Assembly: GCA_021401465.1 (NCBI GenBank)
Contig: JADDMT010000029.1
Coordinates: 124,001-188,000, forward strand
Direction: 5' to 3'
Length of the DNA: 64,000 nt
From: Teratosphaeria epicoccoides
Taxonomy: Eukaryota; Ascomycota; Dothideomycetes; Mycosphaerellales; Teratosphaeriaceae
Positions 44,585-54,245 of the stretch are shown in pieces (positions within the stretch are counted from its first letter, which is position 1; the number at the start of each line of letters is the position of its first letter). The translations under genes and the position numbers were made by a program. The notes under the pieces were generated by a model. That model saw only the letters and a list, made by a program, of their open reading frames with translations, was not told where the DNA came from and made no database searches.

Positions 44585-44865
44585 GTTGATTGGTGAATGC
44601 TCGTGGAACGAGTATCAGGATTAGCGGTCCACCTCTGTTCCAATCCGAAAAAAAGTCCTGAAGCAGCGGAACCCGCCCGCTCTCTTTCAAGAACATTGGA
44701 CACGGGAAACATCTCGCCCATCTGACAAAATACAACACAACCAATATCAAATAACACAACACAACACAGCACAACACAAAACAACACAAAACAACACAAA
44801 ACAACACAACACAACACAACACAACACAACCTAACACACCGCCGTCACCATCACGGCTATCCACC
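44585..44865. promoter_or_regulatory. Shared upstream region of utp17 and rpb10
   Basis: Only 281 bp separate the two start codons. A pyrimidine-poor AACAC array occupies 44752-44838, immediately upstream of the rpb10 ATG and probably in its leader. Confidence 0.6.
44752..44838. repeat. AACAC/AAAAC pentanucleotide array
   Basis: About 17 units of ACAAC type, with some ACAAA, run almost without break to 28 bp before the rpb10 ATG. The plus strand is nearly free of G and T. Confidence 0.95.
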
Positions 44866-45239
44866 ATGATCATCCCAATCCGCTGCTTCTCCTGCGGCAA
44901 AGTATGCGCCCCCCCCCCCTCTCCCCTCCCTCCATCGCAAAACCCCTCACCAACCCGACCCGCGACAGGTGATCGCCGACCTCTACGAGCGCTACACCGA
45001 GCTCATCAACACGCCCGCCGAGGAAGGAAGCGAGGAGACGATATCCGATGGGTATGCGACCTTCGCTCCACTGCGAATTCTGCTGGCTGACACTCTTGAA
45101 AAGCGATGCGATGGACCGACTCGGCCTCAACCGCTACTGCTGCCGTCGCATGGTCCTGACCCACGTCGACCTGATCGAGAAACTGCTACGATACAACCCG
45201 CACGAGCGAGACATTGTGAAGGCGAACCAAAATCGGTAA
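44866..45239 (+). CDS. rpb10: RNA polymerases I, II and III subunit RPABC5 (Rpb10)
   Basis: Three exons, 44866-44901, 44969-45051 and 45104-45239, join in phase to 84 aa; introns are 67 and 52 nt. Rpb10 is the small zinc-binding subunit shared by all three nuclear RNA polymerases. The atypical zinc site is present: CFSC at residues 7-10 and the invariant pair in RYCCRRM. MIIPIRCFSCGK forms exon 1 exactly, and DAMDRLGLNRYCCRRMVLTH, followed by VDLIEKLLRYNP, is nearly invariant across eukaryotes. The loop between the two halves (ELINTPAEEGSEETISDG) is longer than in yeast. A short extra tail follows the usual end. Intron 1 contains a run of 11 C just after the donor. Confidence 0.95.
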
Positions 45240-45501
45240 TGGGGTTCCCCCCCCCCCGGGTTCGATCCGGCGGACGTCAAAATTTGATTGAGATTTCAAT
45301 AGCGAGGCGTTGGTGGGGTGACTTGTGATTGCGGAATCAGTCAATACGCGTTTGAGCATGAACGGGTGGATAGACGAGATAAAAACGAGCTCAAGCTTGG
45401 GAAGCTGGCTGCCAAGCTACGGCCAATCATCAAGACCTCTTTCAAGCCGTCACAAGCAGCCGCGACGAGAAGCCTCTTCTCCGCGCCTCTACCTACCACA
45501 C
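45240..45501. other. Short intergenic region with a C11 run
   Basis: It lies between the convergent rpb10 and dehydrogenase stops. C11 is at 45247-45257. A TTCGATCC word following it resembles a tRNA T-loop, but no tRNA fold is present. Confidence 0.5.
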
Positions 45502-46559
45502 CTAATCCTTCCTATTCAACCCCCTCAATCTATGCTCAAAGTCCTCCCGCGGAATATCCCTCACCACCCCCGTCTTCCTGACCGTCACCCCCTCCCTCCT
45601 CTCCCACCCCTCCAACGCCGCCGTATGATCCGCCATCGGATCCACGCGCCCCAACGCATCCCGCAAATACCCCCTCAACAACCCCGGCAACTCCGTCTCC
45701 ACCCGATTATGCGCCATAAACTCCTGCGTGATGCCCAGATCCTTCACCAACAACGCCAGCCCAAACCCCGAACGATACCTTCCCGTCAACGCGTCCCTGC
45801 GGAACGGATCCAGCGTCTGGAAATTCACTCCGGTCCCAACATTCAGCACCTCGATCATCTGCTGCGGATCCAGTCCGAACTTCTGGCCCGCGACGACGCT
45901 ATCACACAACGCGACCAGCGAGCTCGCCATGACGTAGTTATTGATCGTCTTCATCGCGTGTCCGTGGCCCAAGGGCCCCATGAGGAAGACGTAGCTGCCC
46001 AGAGTCCGCAGCACCGGGCCAGCCTTCTCGTAAACCTCGCTCTTGTCCGAACCGACCATGAGCGTCGACTCGCCGTGGTCCGTCGCGTGCATGTAGGTCT
46101 GCGTGATCGGCGCTTCGATGAGTTCGAGGGCGTGCTGCGCGAGCTCTTTGCCGAGCGCGATGGTGTCGAAGGGGGAGGACGAGGAGGTGTCGATGATGAT
46201 GGTGCCTAGGGTACGCGTGAGCGATTTGGTGCTTGCGATCGCCTGTGGCTCGGCATACCAGGTTTCAGAGCCCTGGCAATCCCGTTCTCGCCCAGCAAGG
46301 CATCTTTGACAATCTTGCCGTTCGGAAGCATCGTGACAATCACTTCGCAGTCGGCGAAAGCCTCAGGCCGGCCTTCCGACGCAGTCGTGTTCTTCCACTC
46401 AGATGCAGCTCTCCTCGCCTTCGCCATGTCTACATCGTGCACCACGAGCTGGAAACCAGCTTTTGGCAGATTCGATGCCATCGAGTACCCTGCATTGCCT
46501 AGGCCCACATAGCCGACGCTCTTGAAGCCGGGCGCAGTGCCGTTTGTTTGAGGAGGCAT
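45502..46559 (-). CDS. Beta-hydroxyacid dehydrogenase (3-hydroxyisobutyrate / 6-phosphogluconate dehydrogenase-like)
   Basis: Exons 46559-46259 and 46205-45502 join in phase across a 53-nt intron (GTATGC ... CCCTAG) to 334 aa. The N-terminal NAD(P)-binding motif is GYVGLGNAGYSMASNL. DTSSSSP fits the substrate-binding D-x-S-T-x-x-P region, and GPLGHGHAMKTINNYV contains the G-x-G-x-x-x-K-x-x-x-N catalytic motif with its Lys. The helical C-terminal domain follows. There is no evident mitochondrial presequence, so a role in mitochondrial valine breakdown is not supported. Substrate among small beta-hydroxyacids is open. It is divergent from the F-box-like gene. Confidence 0.9.
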
Positions 46560-47007
46560 TTTGACGTTCTTCAGAGATAGCTGTCTGCTGTTGATATCAA
46601 GCTGTGATGTTGAAAGGATTCAGTGCGGACAGATTCAAAACGATTCACCTACAAGTCTGGCGGATAAGACACTTCCCAACTTGCGCAGTAGCTCCAGCAG
46701 TCATCCTGACTCCAGGTACTGTCAGTTGAGGAGCTTCCGTACGGCCAGGTGATGATCTTCCGGGTACATCACCACCTGCGAACAGAGCTGGATATGTGAA
46801 AGCTCTGCTATATCCGGTGTGTCCGGCAAGGAAGCTGCAAGCACCACATTGTTGGCTAAAAGGTGACGTCTGTGGTTCTCGCCCAGGAGACGACGACCTC
46901 AGGGACTACTAATGATCGACAGCAAGCATACCCCACATTATTTTACCTCCTAGGTGCAATTCCATCTTCTTTGTGCCACCTCGACGACAACACCCCGTCG
47001 AAGAAAG
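46560..47007. other. Shared upstream region, no gene seen
   Basis: 448 bp between divergent starts of the dehydrogenase and the F-box-like gene. No repeat or motif was recognised. Confidence 0.5.
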
Positions 47008-47838
47008 ATGAATGCATACCGCGGCGTAACGACGCAAGTGAAAGACATGTCCGTGTTCCGCAAACTCCGGCGCCCAAGCAAAGGTGCCTTGTCCTCCGCA
47101 TCAACCACCCGAAACAACTCCTCCACAACCACCACGACACAATACCCATCTCCCCCCAAAAACCCCTCCCAACCCCGCAAAACCACCTTCTTCGACCTTC
47201 CCGCCGAACTGCGCAATGCAATCTACGACCTCGTCGCCACCACCACGACCATCACCCTCCCACCGCCACCCAGCGGCAACAAAAAAGACGCGACCAAAGC
47301 CCCCACCCCGGTCCCCGGCCTCCTCCTGGCTTCCCGCCAAACCCGCCTCGAATACCGCACCCTCTTCTACACCACCGCGCCCGTCATCGTCTCGATCCAC
47401 GACTTCGACTTTCGCAACCTCACCCGTGTGATCGGCAGCCTCTACGGCACCGAGCTCAAAGCCCTCCGCCAAAACCAAAACCTGACCATTCGCCTCCGCA
47501 CGCAGAATTGCGCCAGACAGCACGTCAGCCTGTTGAGGAAATGGCTGGTGAATCGCGCGGACAGTCTGGATCGCCTACCGTGGCGGTATGAAGTCGCGCA
47601 TCCGCCGATCAATAGCAAGATGCATTGTTTCCGGTTGTCGAGGGAGCTGGCGTTCTATTGTAAGAGGTTGGCGGGCTTGCAGGCACGGTTGGGGGACACG
47701 TTGCAGTGGGAGCTGCAGGCGATCGTGGCGGCGTTTGAGAGGAAGGTGGCCGAGTTGAATGATGTGTTGCAAGGGGTTCGGCCGGCGATACAGAATCCGT
47801 CGGCGCTGAGGGGATTGTCTGGAGGTGGTGTGCATTGA
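47008..47838 (+). CDS. F-box-like hypothetical protein
   Basis: Single exon of 276 aa from the ATG at 47008; the frame is open upstream without an earlier ATG. Residues 20-60 are a low-complexity Ser/Thr/Pro linker. At about 61-76 the sequence FFDLPAELRNAIYDLV matches the opening helix of the degenerate F-box seen in many fungal proteins of unknown function. GLLLASRQTRLEYRTLFY follows as the usual second block. A run of Thr/Pro and Gly separates the two. The remainder is helical with no known motif. Such proteins are numerous in Pezizomycotina, and whether they bind Skp1 is generally untested. No function is assigned. Confidence 0.75.
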   Translation: MNAYRGVTTQVKDMSVFRKLRRPSKGALSSASTTRNNSSTTTTTQYPSPPKNPSQPRKTTFFDLPAELRNAIYDLVATTTTITLPPPPSGNKKDATKAPTPVPGLLLASRQTRLEYRTLFYTTAPVIVSIHDFDFRNLTRVIGSLYGTELKALRQNQNLTIRLRTQNCARQHVSLLRKWLVNRADSLDRLPWRYEVAHPPINSKMHCFRLSRELAFYCKRLAGLQARLGDTLQWELQAIVAAFERKVAELNDVLQGVRPAIQNPSALRGLSGGGVH

Positions 47839-48117
47839 GAAAAGGTGTGGGCATTATTCTCGAGAATATCTTCTAGCGATCGTCAAGCAGAATCATAGCG
47901 ATAGTACTCTCCTTCTCACTTCAGCGTAAACTCCTTTTACCCACCTTTTCGAACCTCTTCGCAAAACTTGCGAAAGCATGGAGCAGTAAAGGGATATCGG
48001 AGATCATCCTCTTCTGCTTCCCTGACAAGTTTCTGTTGACGGCCGTCATCCACGAATCAGTTTGACTCGACAGCAGGCCTAAAAGTGTTAGCAAATGCTG
48101 TGCATCGTTTCGTCAGG

Positions 48118-49180
48118 TCACAATTTGCGCTTCCCAGTTCGGACAATCAACTCGGTACAGCCGCCTGCCCAATTCGCATCGACCTCAGCATAAGTCACCC
48201 CGTCACGGCGAAAGTCCTTCAAGGCGTCGGTGATCCAAGTGACCGCGAACTCGAGCGAGCGAGGCATGTTGCCTACAGGCAACAAAGGATGTGAGATCAT
48301 TGTGGGTCTCTGGATCTGCTTACCATGAAATTGGTGACTATCTCGTTGGCTTTCTTGTCCGTCGCAATCCTCGTTAAAGTTGGTGATCCAAGTTTCGAAA
48401 TCGCGAGAGGCGTACAAACATTCGAGGATCCGGTCGCGTTTAAACCCAGCTTCCTTGGTGGCTAGGCCATTAGTTTCATGCATGAAGCCAAAGGGTGTTC
48501 TCGAGCAAGTATCGAATATCGTCGGGTGGAGGCCTCGTATGCAGAACATTTGCTCGGCGCTACCGAGCAGGCGCAGTCCAATTTGGAGTCCATTGGAAGA
48601 CAATGAGGGAAGCCGCCGTCTTTGCAGCTTCCTGGACAACTTGTATACCAGTGGCACCAGTCCCGATGACGGCAACGCTTCTGCCTGCAAAACCAAGAGG
48701 GTCGTGGGCCAAGCGAGCAGTATGATGCGCTCGCCCCTGAAGTCGTCCCTCGCCGGAATGCTAGGCAGAGCGGTCTTGTGAGGACACCGAGTGCTGTAAT
48801 CAACCATCGCATCTGTGCTGTCCTCCCACCTGATCAGTCAGGAGCCAGACACGATCTTCATCCTGCCAGTGTGAACTGCAGATCCTGGTGTTGAACAAAA
48901 TGTCCTCCTTCAGATTGAACTTCGTGAACATGAATTCCACATAACCCGAAATCTCTCGCCGTGCAACGAAGTGCTCTGACCAGCGCCATTCCTCAAGCAA
49001 ATCAGGTATGTTGAGTGAATACGTATCAGACTCGTGGTCAGTCTGTGCTTCTCGAAATCGATTGTAGTGCCAGGTCCCGACGACGTCTGCAACACTTTCC
49101 AGGAGTTGAACCCCAGCTTTCGTGAGGGATAGAGTGCGCAGAGGCGCGATAGTCCTGCGCCTATAACTATGACGTCACAG
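48118..49180 (-). pseudogene. Baeyer-Villiger (flavin) monooxygenase pseudogene
   Basis: Reading the minus strand from about 49180, pieces of a class B flavin monooxygenase appear in correct order but in different frames. They are DVIVIGAGLSRLC (FAD motif), VGTWHYNRFREAQTDHESDT, then LLEEWRWSEHFVARREISGY. Further on come GRSVAVIGTGATGIQVVQEA (NADPH motif) ending in a stop after TPNWTAPAR, then RTPFGFMHETNGLATKEAGF, and finally SHPLLPVGNMPRSLEFAVTW near the C-terminus. At least three frameshifts and in-frame stops separate them, and the stretch between about 48270 and 48330 joins regions far apart in intact enzymes, which means an internal deletion. No intact product is possible. Its nearest functional relatives oxidise ketones, but the original substrate cannot be known. 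Confidence 0.85.
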
Positions 49181-49984
49181 TAAAGCCCTGACTAGACGCC
49201 GATCGAGCGCACTTTCTGGTCAATCAATGTTTCTGCTGAACCGTTCCATGCACGTGATGGTTGCTGAGAGTATGTCGGATGCAAAGCGAGTATGGAGATA
49301 AGTGTGATGGTGTGGCGGAGGTGAAGAAAGCGCTGACAAGGACTGCTCCCTCTCCAACGCACTCACGGCAGTTCAGTTCTTTCTTGGCGATGCCGCTATG
49401 TTTCCACATGTATGTAAGCAGCCAGCATGTCCGGACATCCTGCCCACACATCATAGCCGTCAACGACTGCGTTACGCTGTGGCGCCCTCGTCACCCATGC
49501 AATGCTCGGACCACGGCAGACAGGAGAGACGAGATGGAACATGAAGTCGTGCAACCAATAAAAGGTACGTCGCCGTCTAGTGGCCTCGCTGGTGCCGGCG
49601 ACCTCCGCTAGCAGCGGATCATGAGCAACCAATTGCCGTGGGCTCGGGTTGACATCTCCCTCTCTCTCGCACAAAACAAGTGCAACTTGCAAGACAAGAT
49701 ACATGTAGTGCAGCCATAATCTAATGCCATTCTCTAGGGCGCCAGCTAGTGCCGGAAACGTCCGCTAGCGGTCGATCATGATCTGCCAATGGGCAAAATC
49801 GCCGACCAGTAAACGTGACGTATTAGCACGAAAACGCCAATCTAACGCGCTAAAACGTGCGCACAAGGATCACGACTTCCAGCTGTACATAAGGGCAATG
49901 TAAGTCTGTGACCAAATCACAACGACTCGCACCCGAGAAGACGCAGCGCAGCGACGTAGGCTAGATCGCACACACACCCGCACG
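49181..49984. other. Intergenic, no gene seen
   Basis: About 0.8 kb between the pseudogene and got1. The repeated word GCTAGTGCCGG/GTGGCCTCGCTGGTGCCGGC with CTAGCGG at about 49575-49615 and again at 49740-49770 suggests a short diverged duplication. No coding signal. Confidence 0.4.
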
Positions 49985-50536
49985 ATGCCTTCATACTGGC
50001 TCAGCGACCAGCAAAAGGTCGGAGCCGTGCTCTGTTCCGGCGGCATCTTTTTCCTGATCTTCGGTGTCATTCTCTTCGTACGTGCTTTGCCTGCAGCAAT
50101 CGCAAATACATCCCGTCTGACACACACTGCAGTTCGACCGTGCACTCCTCGCGATGGGCGACATACTCCTGTTGGGCGGCATCACAATGCTACTTGGACC
50201 ACAGCGGACCTTCCTGTTCTTCGCCCGGAAGCAGAAGTGGAGGGGGAGTGCAGCGTTCTGGGCAGGCATCGTTCTGATATTAATGAGATGGACGCTCGTC
50301 GGATTCATTTTCCAGTCGTATGGGATATTCATCTTGTTTGGAGAGTTTTTCAAGACAATTGCTGGGTAAGACAATTGTTTCTCTGACATCGCGACCTTGC
50401 AGTATGGCTGACGTAGGCTTGGTGAAGATTTGCTTACAACGTACCGTACGTCGGGCCGTACTTGGCCAAGGCATTGCAGGTCGCCGGCGACAGGGCCGGA
50501 GCAAACGAAAGGGCGCATAAAGACCTACCAGTATGA
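49985..50536 (+). CDS. got1: Got1-family vesicle transport protein
   Basis: Exons 49985-50077, 50133-50365 and 50428-50536 join in phase to 144 aa; introns are 55 and 62 nt. Got1 is a small four-helix membrane protein of COPII vesicles and the early Golgi, acting with Sft2 in ER-Golgi and intra-Golgi transport. The N-terminal WLSDQQKVGAVLCSGG, FDRALLAMGDILLLGG at the first intron junction, LMRWTLVGFIFQSYGI and the final FAYNVPYVGP match the family layout and its length of about 138-140 residues. The last intron ends at a GTGAAG acceptor with a GCTGAC branch motif 17 bases upstream; earlier AG sites break the frame. Confidence 0.93.
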
Positions 50537-50848
50537 GAGCAAGAGATGAAACGTCCAAAAGCAATAGCAACGTCATCGCTGAGTACACGGTACCCAGACA
50601 AGCATTCGTTGCGCTGGGATGTAAGATTCAGGATAGCATAAGATCAGCTCGGCGCTGGGCAGCCTTCACGACACTGCCTGGAGGGTTGCAGCAGCGACAA
50701 GGGTTGGGCTGTTGACCGACATGCCACATCACTCATGTCAAGTGAGCAATTGATCATGGTACACCGCTCCCAACCCATGCAGATCCACGGCGCAGAGTTA
50801 CCCATTCGATGCCGACAAAACAGAAGTCAGGGTGCCTTGAGCCCAGCA
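50537..50848. other. Intergenic between convergent got1 and DAHP synthase genes
   Basis: 312 bp, presumably 3' UTRs. Nothing else is seen. Confidence 0.5.
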
Positions 50849-52063
50849 TCAGTGCACACCATTCGTAGTTGTGCTCTTGACCTGTCTTCTTGTCCGGACG
50901 GCATCGGCGAGCTGCTCAAGCACGGTCACTGTTGTTTGCCAGTCGATACAAGCATCAGTGATGCTGACGCCACGCTTCAATGCCGCCAGGCCGCCCTCGA
51001 CAGGCACCTTCTGGTTTCCCTCATGCAGATGCGACTCAATCATCACACCAACGATGCCATCCTGGCCTTCGCGAAGCTGGTCGCCGATGGTTTGGGCGAC
51101 TATCGGCTGGTTCTTATGATTCTTCTGAGAGTTGCCTATGCGCGCGCGCGATCAGGTTAGCAAGCATCAAAGCAGCAGCTAGATTTGGAAAAGATACCAT
51201 GTGAACAATCAATCATCATAACCTCTGCCTGACCCTTCTTCTTCAATGCCTCTCTTGTCTTCCTGACACTCTCCTTGTCGAAGTTTGTGCCTGTAGTTCC
51301 ACCTCTCAGAATCACGAAGCAGTCTGGATTCCCCGCAGTCTTGGTGATAGCTGCAAGACCTTGCTTCGTCACACCCATGAAGTGATGCTTGGCTGCTGCG
51401 GCACCAATTGCATCCACTGCCACACCTAGCGAACCGTCTGTGCCATTCTTGAAACCCATCGGGAAGGACAGACCCGACGCAAGCTCACGGTGAAGCTGAG
51501 ACTCAGTCGTGCGAGCTCCAATGGCCCCCAGAGAAATCAGGTCGGCAAGGAATTGCGGGGAAATTGTATCTAGCATCTCAGATGCAATAGGCATGCCTTG
51601 GCTCGTCAGGTCGCAGAACAACTTCCTCGACACCCTTAATCCCTTGTTGATCTTGTACGTCTCGTCAATGTCCGGGTCATTGATCAAACCCTTCCATCCC
51701 ACTGTCGTCCGCGGCTTCTCCAAGTATGCGCGCATGATGATACACAGGTCATCTTTGAGCTTGTCGGCGATCTTGACGAGGCGCGAGCAGTATTCGATTG
51801 CTGCGTCTGGGTCGTGGAGAGAGCATGGGCCGATCATCACCAGCAGGCGGTCATCTCTCTGCTTGATGATCTCGACGGCCTCTTTGCGACCTTTGAGGAT
51901 GGTGGGAATGCTCTGGGCGGGCGCTGGAATTTCTGAGGTGAGGAGCTGAGGAGGGATGAGGGGATCTTGTCCCAAGACTGCCAAGTTGTGTAATCAGTGC
52001 CTATCTCACTGCAAGATGTGAATGCTTTGGCTTACTGCGAACATCATCCGCTTGGTTTGCCAT
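50849..52063 (-). CDS. aro4: 3-deoxy-7-phosphoheptulonate (DAHP) synthase, class I
   Basis: Exons 52063-52036, 51977-51198 and 51135-50849 join in phase to 364 aa; introns are 58 and 62 nt. The enzyme condenses phosphoenolpyruvate with erythrose 4-phosphate, the first step of the shikimate pathway. The short first exon gives MANQADDVR, joined to ILGQDPLIPP. Conserved blocks are IGPCSLHD, MRAYLEKPRTTVGWKGLIND, the GARTTESQ-HRELASGLSFP segment and MMIDCSHGNSQKN, which is restored by the second intron junction. GVSITDACIDW is near the end. The sequence HHFMGVTK is more like yeast Aro4 (tyrosine-sensitive) than Aro3, so I use that name; feedback specificity itself is inferred. Confidence 0.95.
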
Positions 52064-52560
52064 TGTGACTTAGCTTGCGTTTGCTACTCTGTGATGTGGG
52101 CTGTTATGTCCGAGGGAGACTGAAGTTCCGGAAAAGACTGCCGGTGTGGCGAGAACGCTTCTACACTTGTCAGGAAGAAATGTAGAGTGAGTCAATGGGT
52201 CATGTAACGTGGAAGCATCCCGTCACTGCTACAAAAAAATCGAGGCTAGACCGCGCTTGCGCGCTAGCCAATCCTTGTCAGGAACCACGTGCGTGGCGGG
52301 GCTCTTCTATAGGGAGCAAACACCCAGCATCTGCCGGCTCGAGGTTCTGCTACGGCCACGAAGTGTTCTGAGATTTACCTCGTGGTGGTCCTAATGCATT
52401 TCAATCGCGAGCATAGACTGTACTGGCCGATGGTTGAGGTCATGAGGGCTCGATGGCACCCGGCCTACTCTACACGCTCTATCGCTGCCATTGCGTCGAC
52501 CACGCTGCGCTCATACTGTACATACGAATCAGTGGGATCTCGAGCTGTCGATCTCTGCTT
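52064..52560. other. Intergenic, no gene seen
   Basis: 497 bp between the DAHP synthase start and the stop of the next minus-strand gene; it should contain the DAHP synthase promoter. No motif assigned. Confidence 0.5.
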
Positions 52561-53843
52561 CTACTTCGCATCCTTCTTGGCCTTCTGCATCACAGAGTCT
52601 AATTGCTGGCCACGCCTCTCAAGCACCTGCGCGATGTCGTTGAATGTCTCCTTGGCTAGTTGCTTCGCCTCGTCACCACGGGTGTCAGCAGCCTGCTTGA
52701 GCTTCTGCAGCTGTGGAATGATCTTGCCTCCTTGAGGGATCTGAGTCGTGAGCCATTGAGCTAGGCCGCCAGAGCCAGTGAAGTCATTCTGCGCCTTCTC
52801 CTTCGCACTGTTAAAGAGGTAAGTGGATGCTGCCCAAGTTCATCTGGTACGAAGATGACTTACTGTACGATGTACTTCTCCAGATCCAGCGTGCTGCCGC
52901 TGCTCAGCGCAAATGAGATCTTGCTGAGCACATCGCTGACGTTACCCGATCTTAGCAGATCGTAGTTGTTCTCAACCAACTGCTTGACCTGCGGGTTCTT
53001 CTCCAGTGTCGGCTTGACTTGCTCGTAGCCCTTTTCCCAGGCGTGCGCAGAAAGCTTCTGCACCTGTTCCTTCTTGTCTTCCACCAGCTTTTGCACCTTC
53101 TGCGCGCTCTCCCAGCTGAGGCCCTGGTCGAAGATTTGCTTGACTTGCTTCCAAGTCTCGTCCACCTGCTTCTTCGCCTCTGGGCCAAGCTGATCTCCCA
53201 ACTGCTGGAGCTGCTGAAAGCTGCCGCCGAAGCGGCCTTTGAGCTCTGGGTGATTATTGATGAGGTCCTGTGAAGCATCGCCAGCCAGTGAGCCGAGTTG
53301 TTGAAGCTTGTCTGAGGTGATCTCCCAGATTTTGGTGGCGGTCTCTAGACTCAGACCGCTCTTTGAAACATCGCGGAGCTCACCGTACGCTTCCTTCGCA
53401 ATCCTGTCAACTTCTTCACCGTGCTTGCCACGAACGGTATCCAGGTCCTTGAACGCTTTGTCCACGTACTCACGGCCACCGGGTAGCCACTTGGCATACT
53501 TGTAGGCGGTATCCTTGAGGGCTTGGATGACCTCGTTGGTGTCGGGCGTATTCTCCTTGAACTGGACCTTCAATTGCTCCGTGGCACTGTCGACGTACTG
53601 CTTCGTTTGCCTGGCGGTCTTAGCAACCTTTGCCATGCCAGTGTACTGATACCATCCGTAGAAAAGCAGTGTCCCGGCACCTGCACCTCCCAAAGCGCCC
53701 ATCACCGCTGGATGGCTGAGTCCGCTGGTTGATGAGCCGGAGCCAGCACTGTCACTTGCGAAACGGACATTGCGTCGGATGACAGTCTTGCCACTGACGC
53801 GGACCGCGCAAGCGCTGCGAGCGACTGTCCTGCTGGTAAACAT
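52561..53843 (-). CDS. Uncharacterised mitochondrial helical membrane protein
   Basis: Exons 53843-52864 and 52807-52561 join in phase across a 56-nt intron to 408 aa. The first about 40 residues have many Arg/Ser/Ala and no acid until after RFASDSAG, which predicts a mitochondrial presequence. One membrane segment lies at about 46-65 (VMGALGGAGAGTLLFYGWYQY). The rest (about 70-408) is almost entirely helical with repeated Gln/Lys/Glu-rich, heptad-like stretches such as KLQQLGSLAGDA and QVQKLSAHAWEKGYEQVK, and repeated L-x-W-E/K-x-A patterns. It resembles extended amphipathic helix proteins of the inner membrane, but I do not recognise a named family. A start at the ATG at 53843 is preferred. 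Confidence 0.8.
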
Positions 53844-54245
53844 TCTGTCTGATGGTAATCTCAATGCTCAAATGGCTTCAAGACGGTGATGGGTGAGAAG
53901 ATGATGATATGTTCAAACGAACCCTTTGTTGCTGTTCGGCTGCTACATGGCAATAATGACGCACTAAAGCGGTCATGCAGAGTTCATTTGTAGTAGCACG
54001 AGTCCGCTACTGGCCACATCACTCCTTGACAGGGATATCTTCCGAAGCATTCCATCACTGATACCCCGTAACAATGCCTGAGGTGGCGCTGACCTCAGGA
54101 TGACAGGGTCGCTGGAGAATCGATGAGTACTTCAATGAGACGAAGTCGAGAGCTTGGCAAAAACACGCGTCTAGCGCGTTTGAGCTGTCCACGCGATCTG
54201 CTGGGACCACGACAAGTTCTGGTATATTTCTTGCCGTCATGCAAT
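53844..54245. other. Intergenic, no gene seen
   Basis: 402 bp between two minus-strand genes. It holds the promoter of the helical protein gene and the 3' end of the bestrophin-like gene. Confidence 0.5.

Noticed and set aside
45240..45275. TTCGATCC word flanked by short complementary bases, resembling a tRNA T-arm
   Set aside because: No A-box, acceptor stem or anticodon arm could be placed around it; the surroundings are a C11 run.
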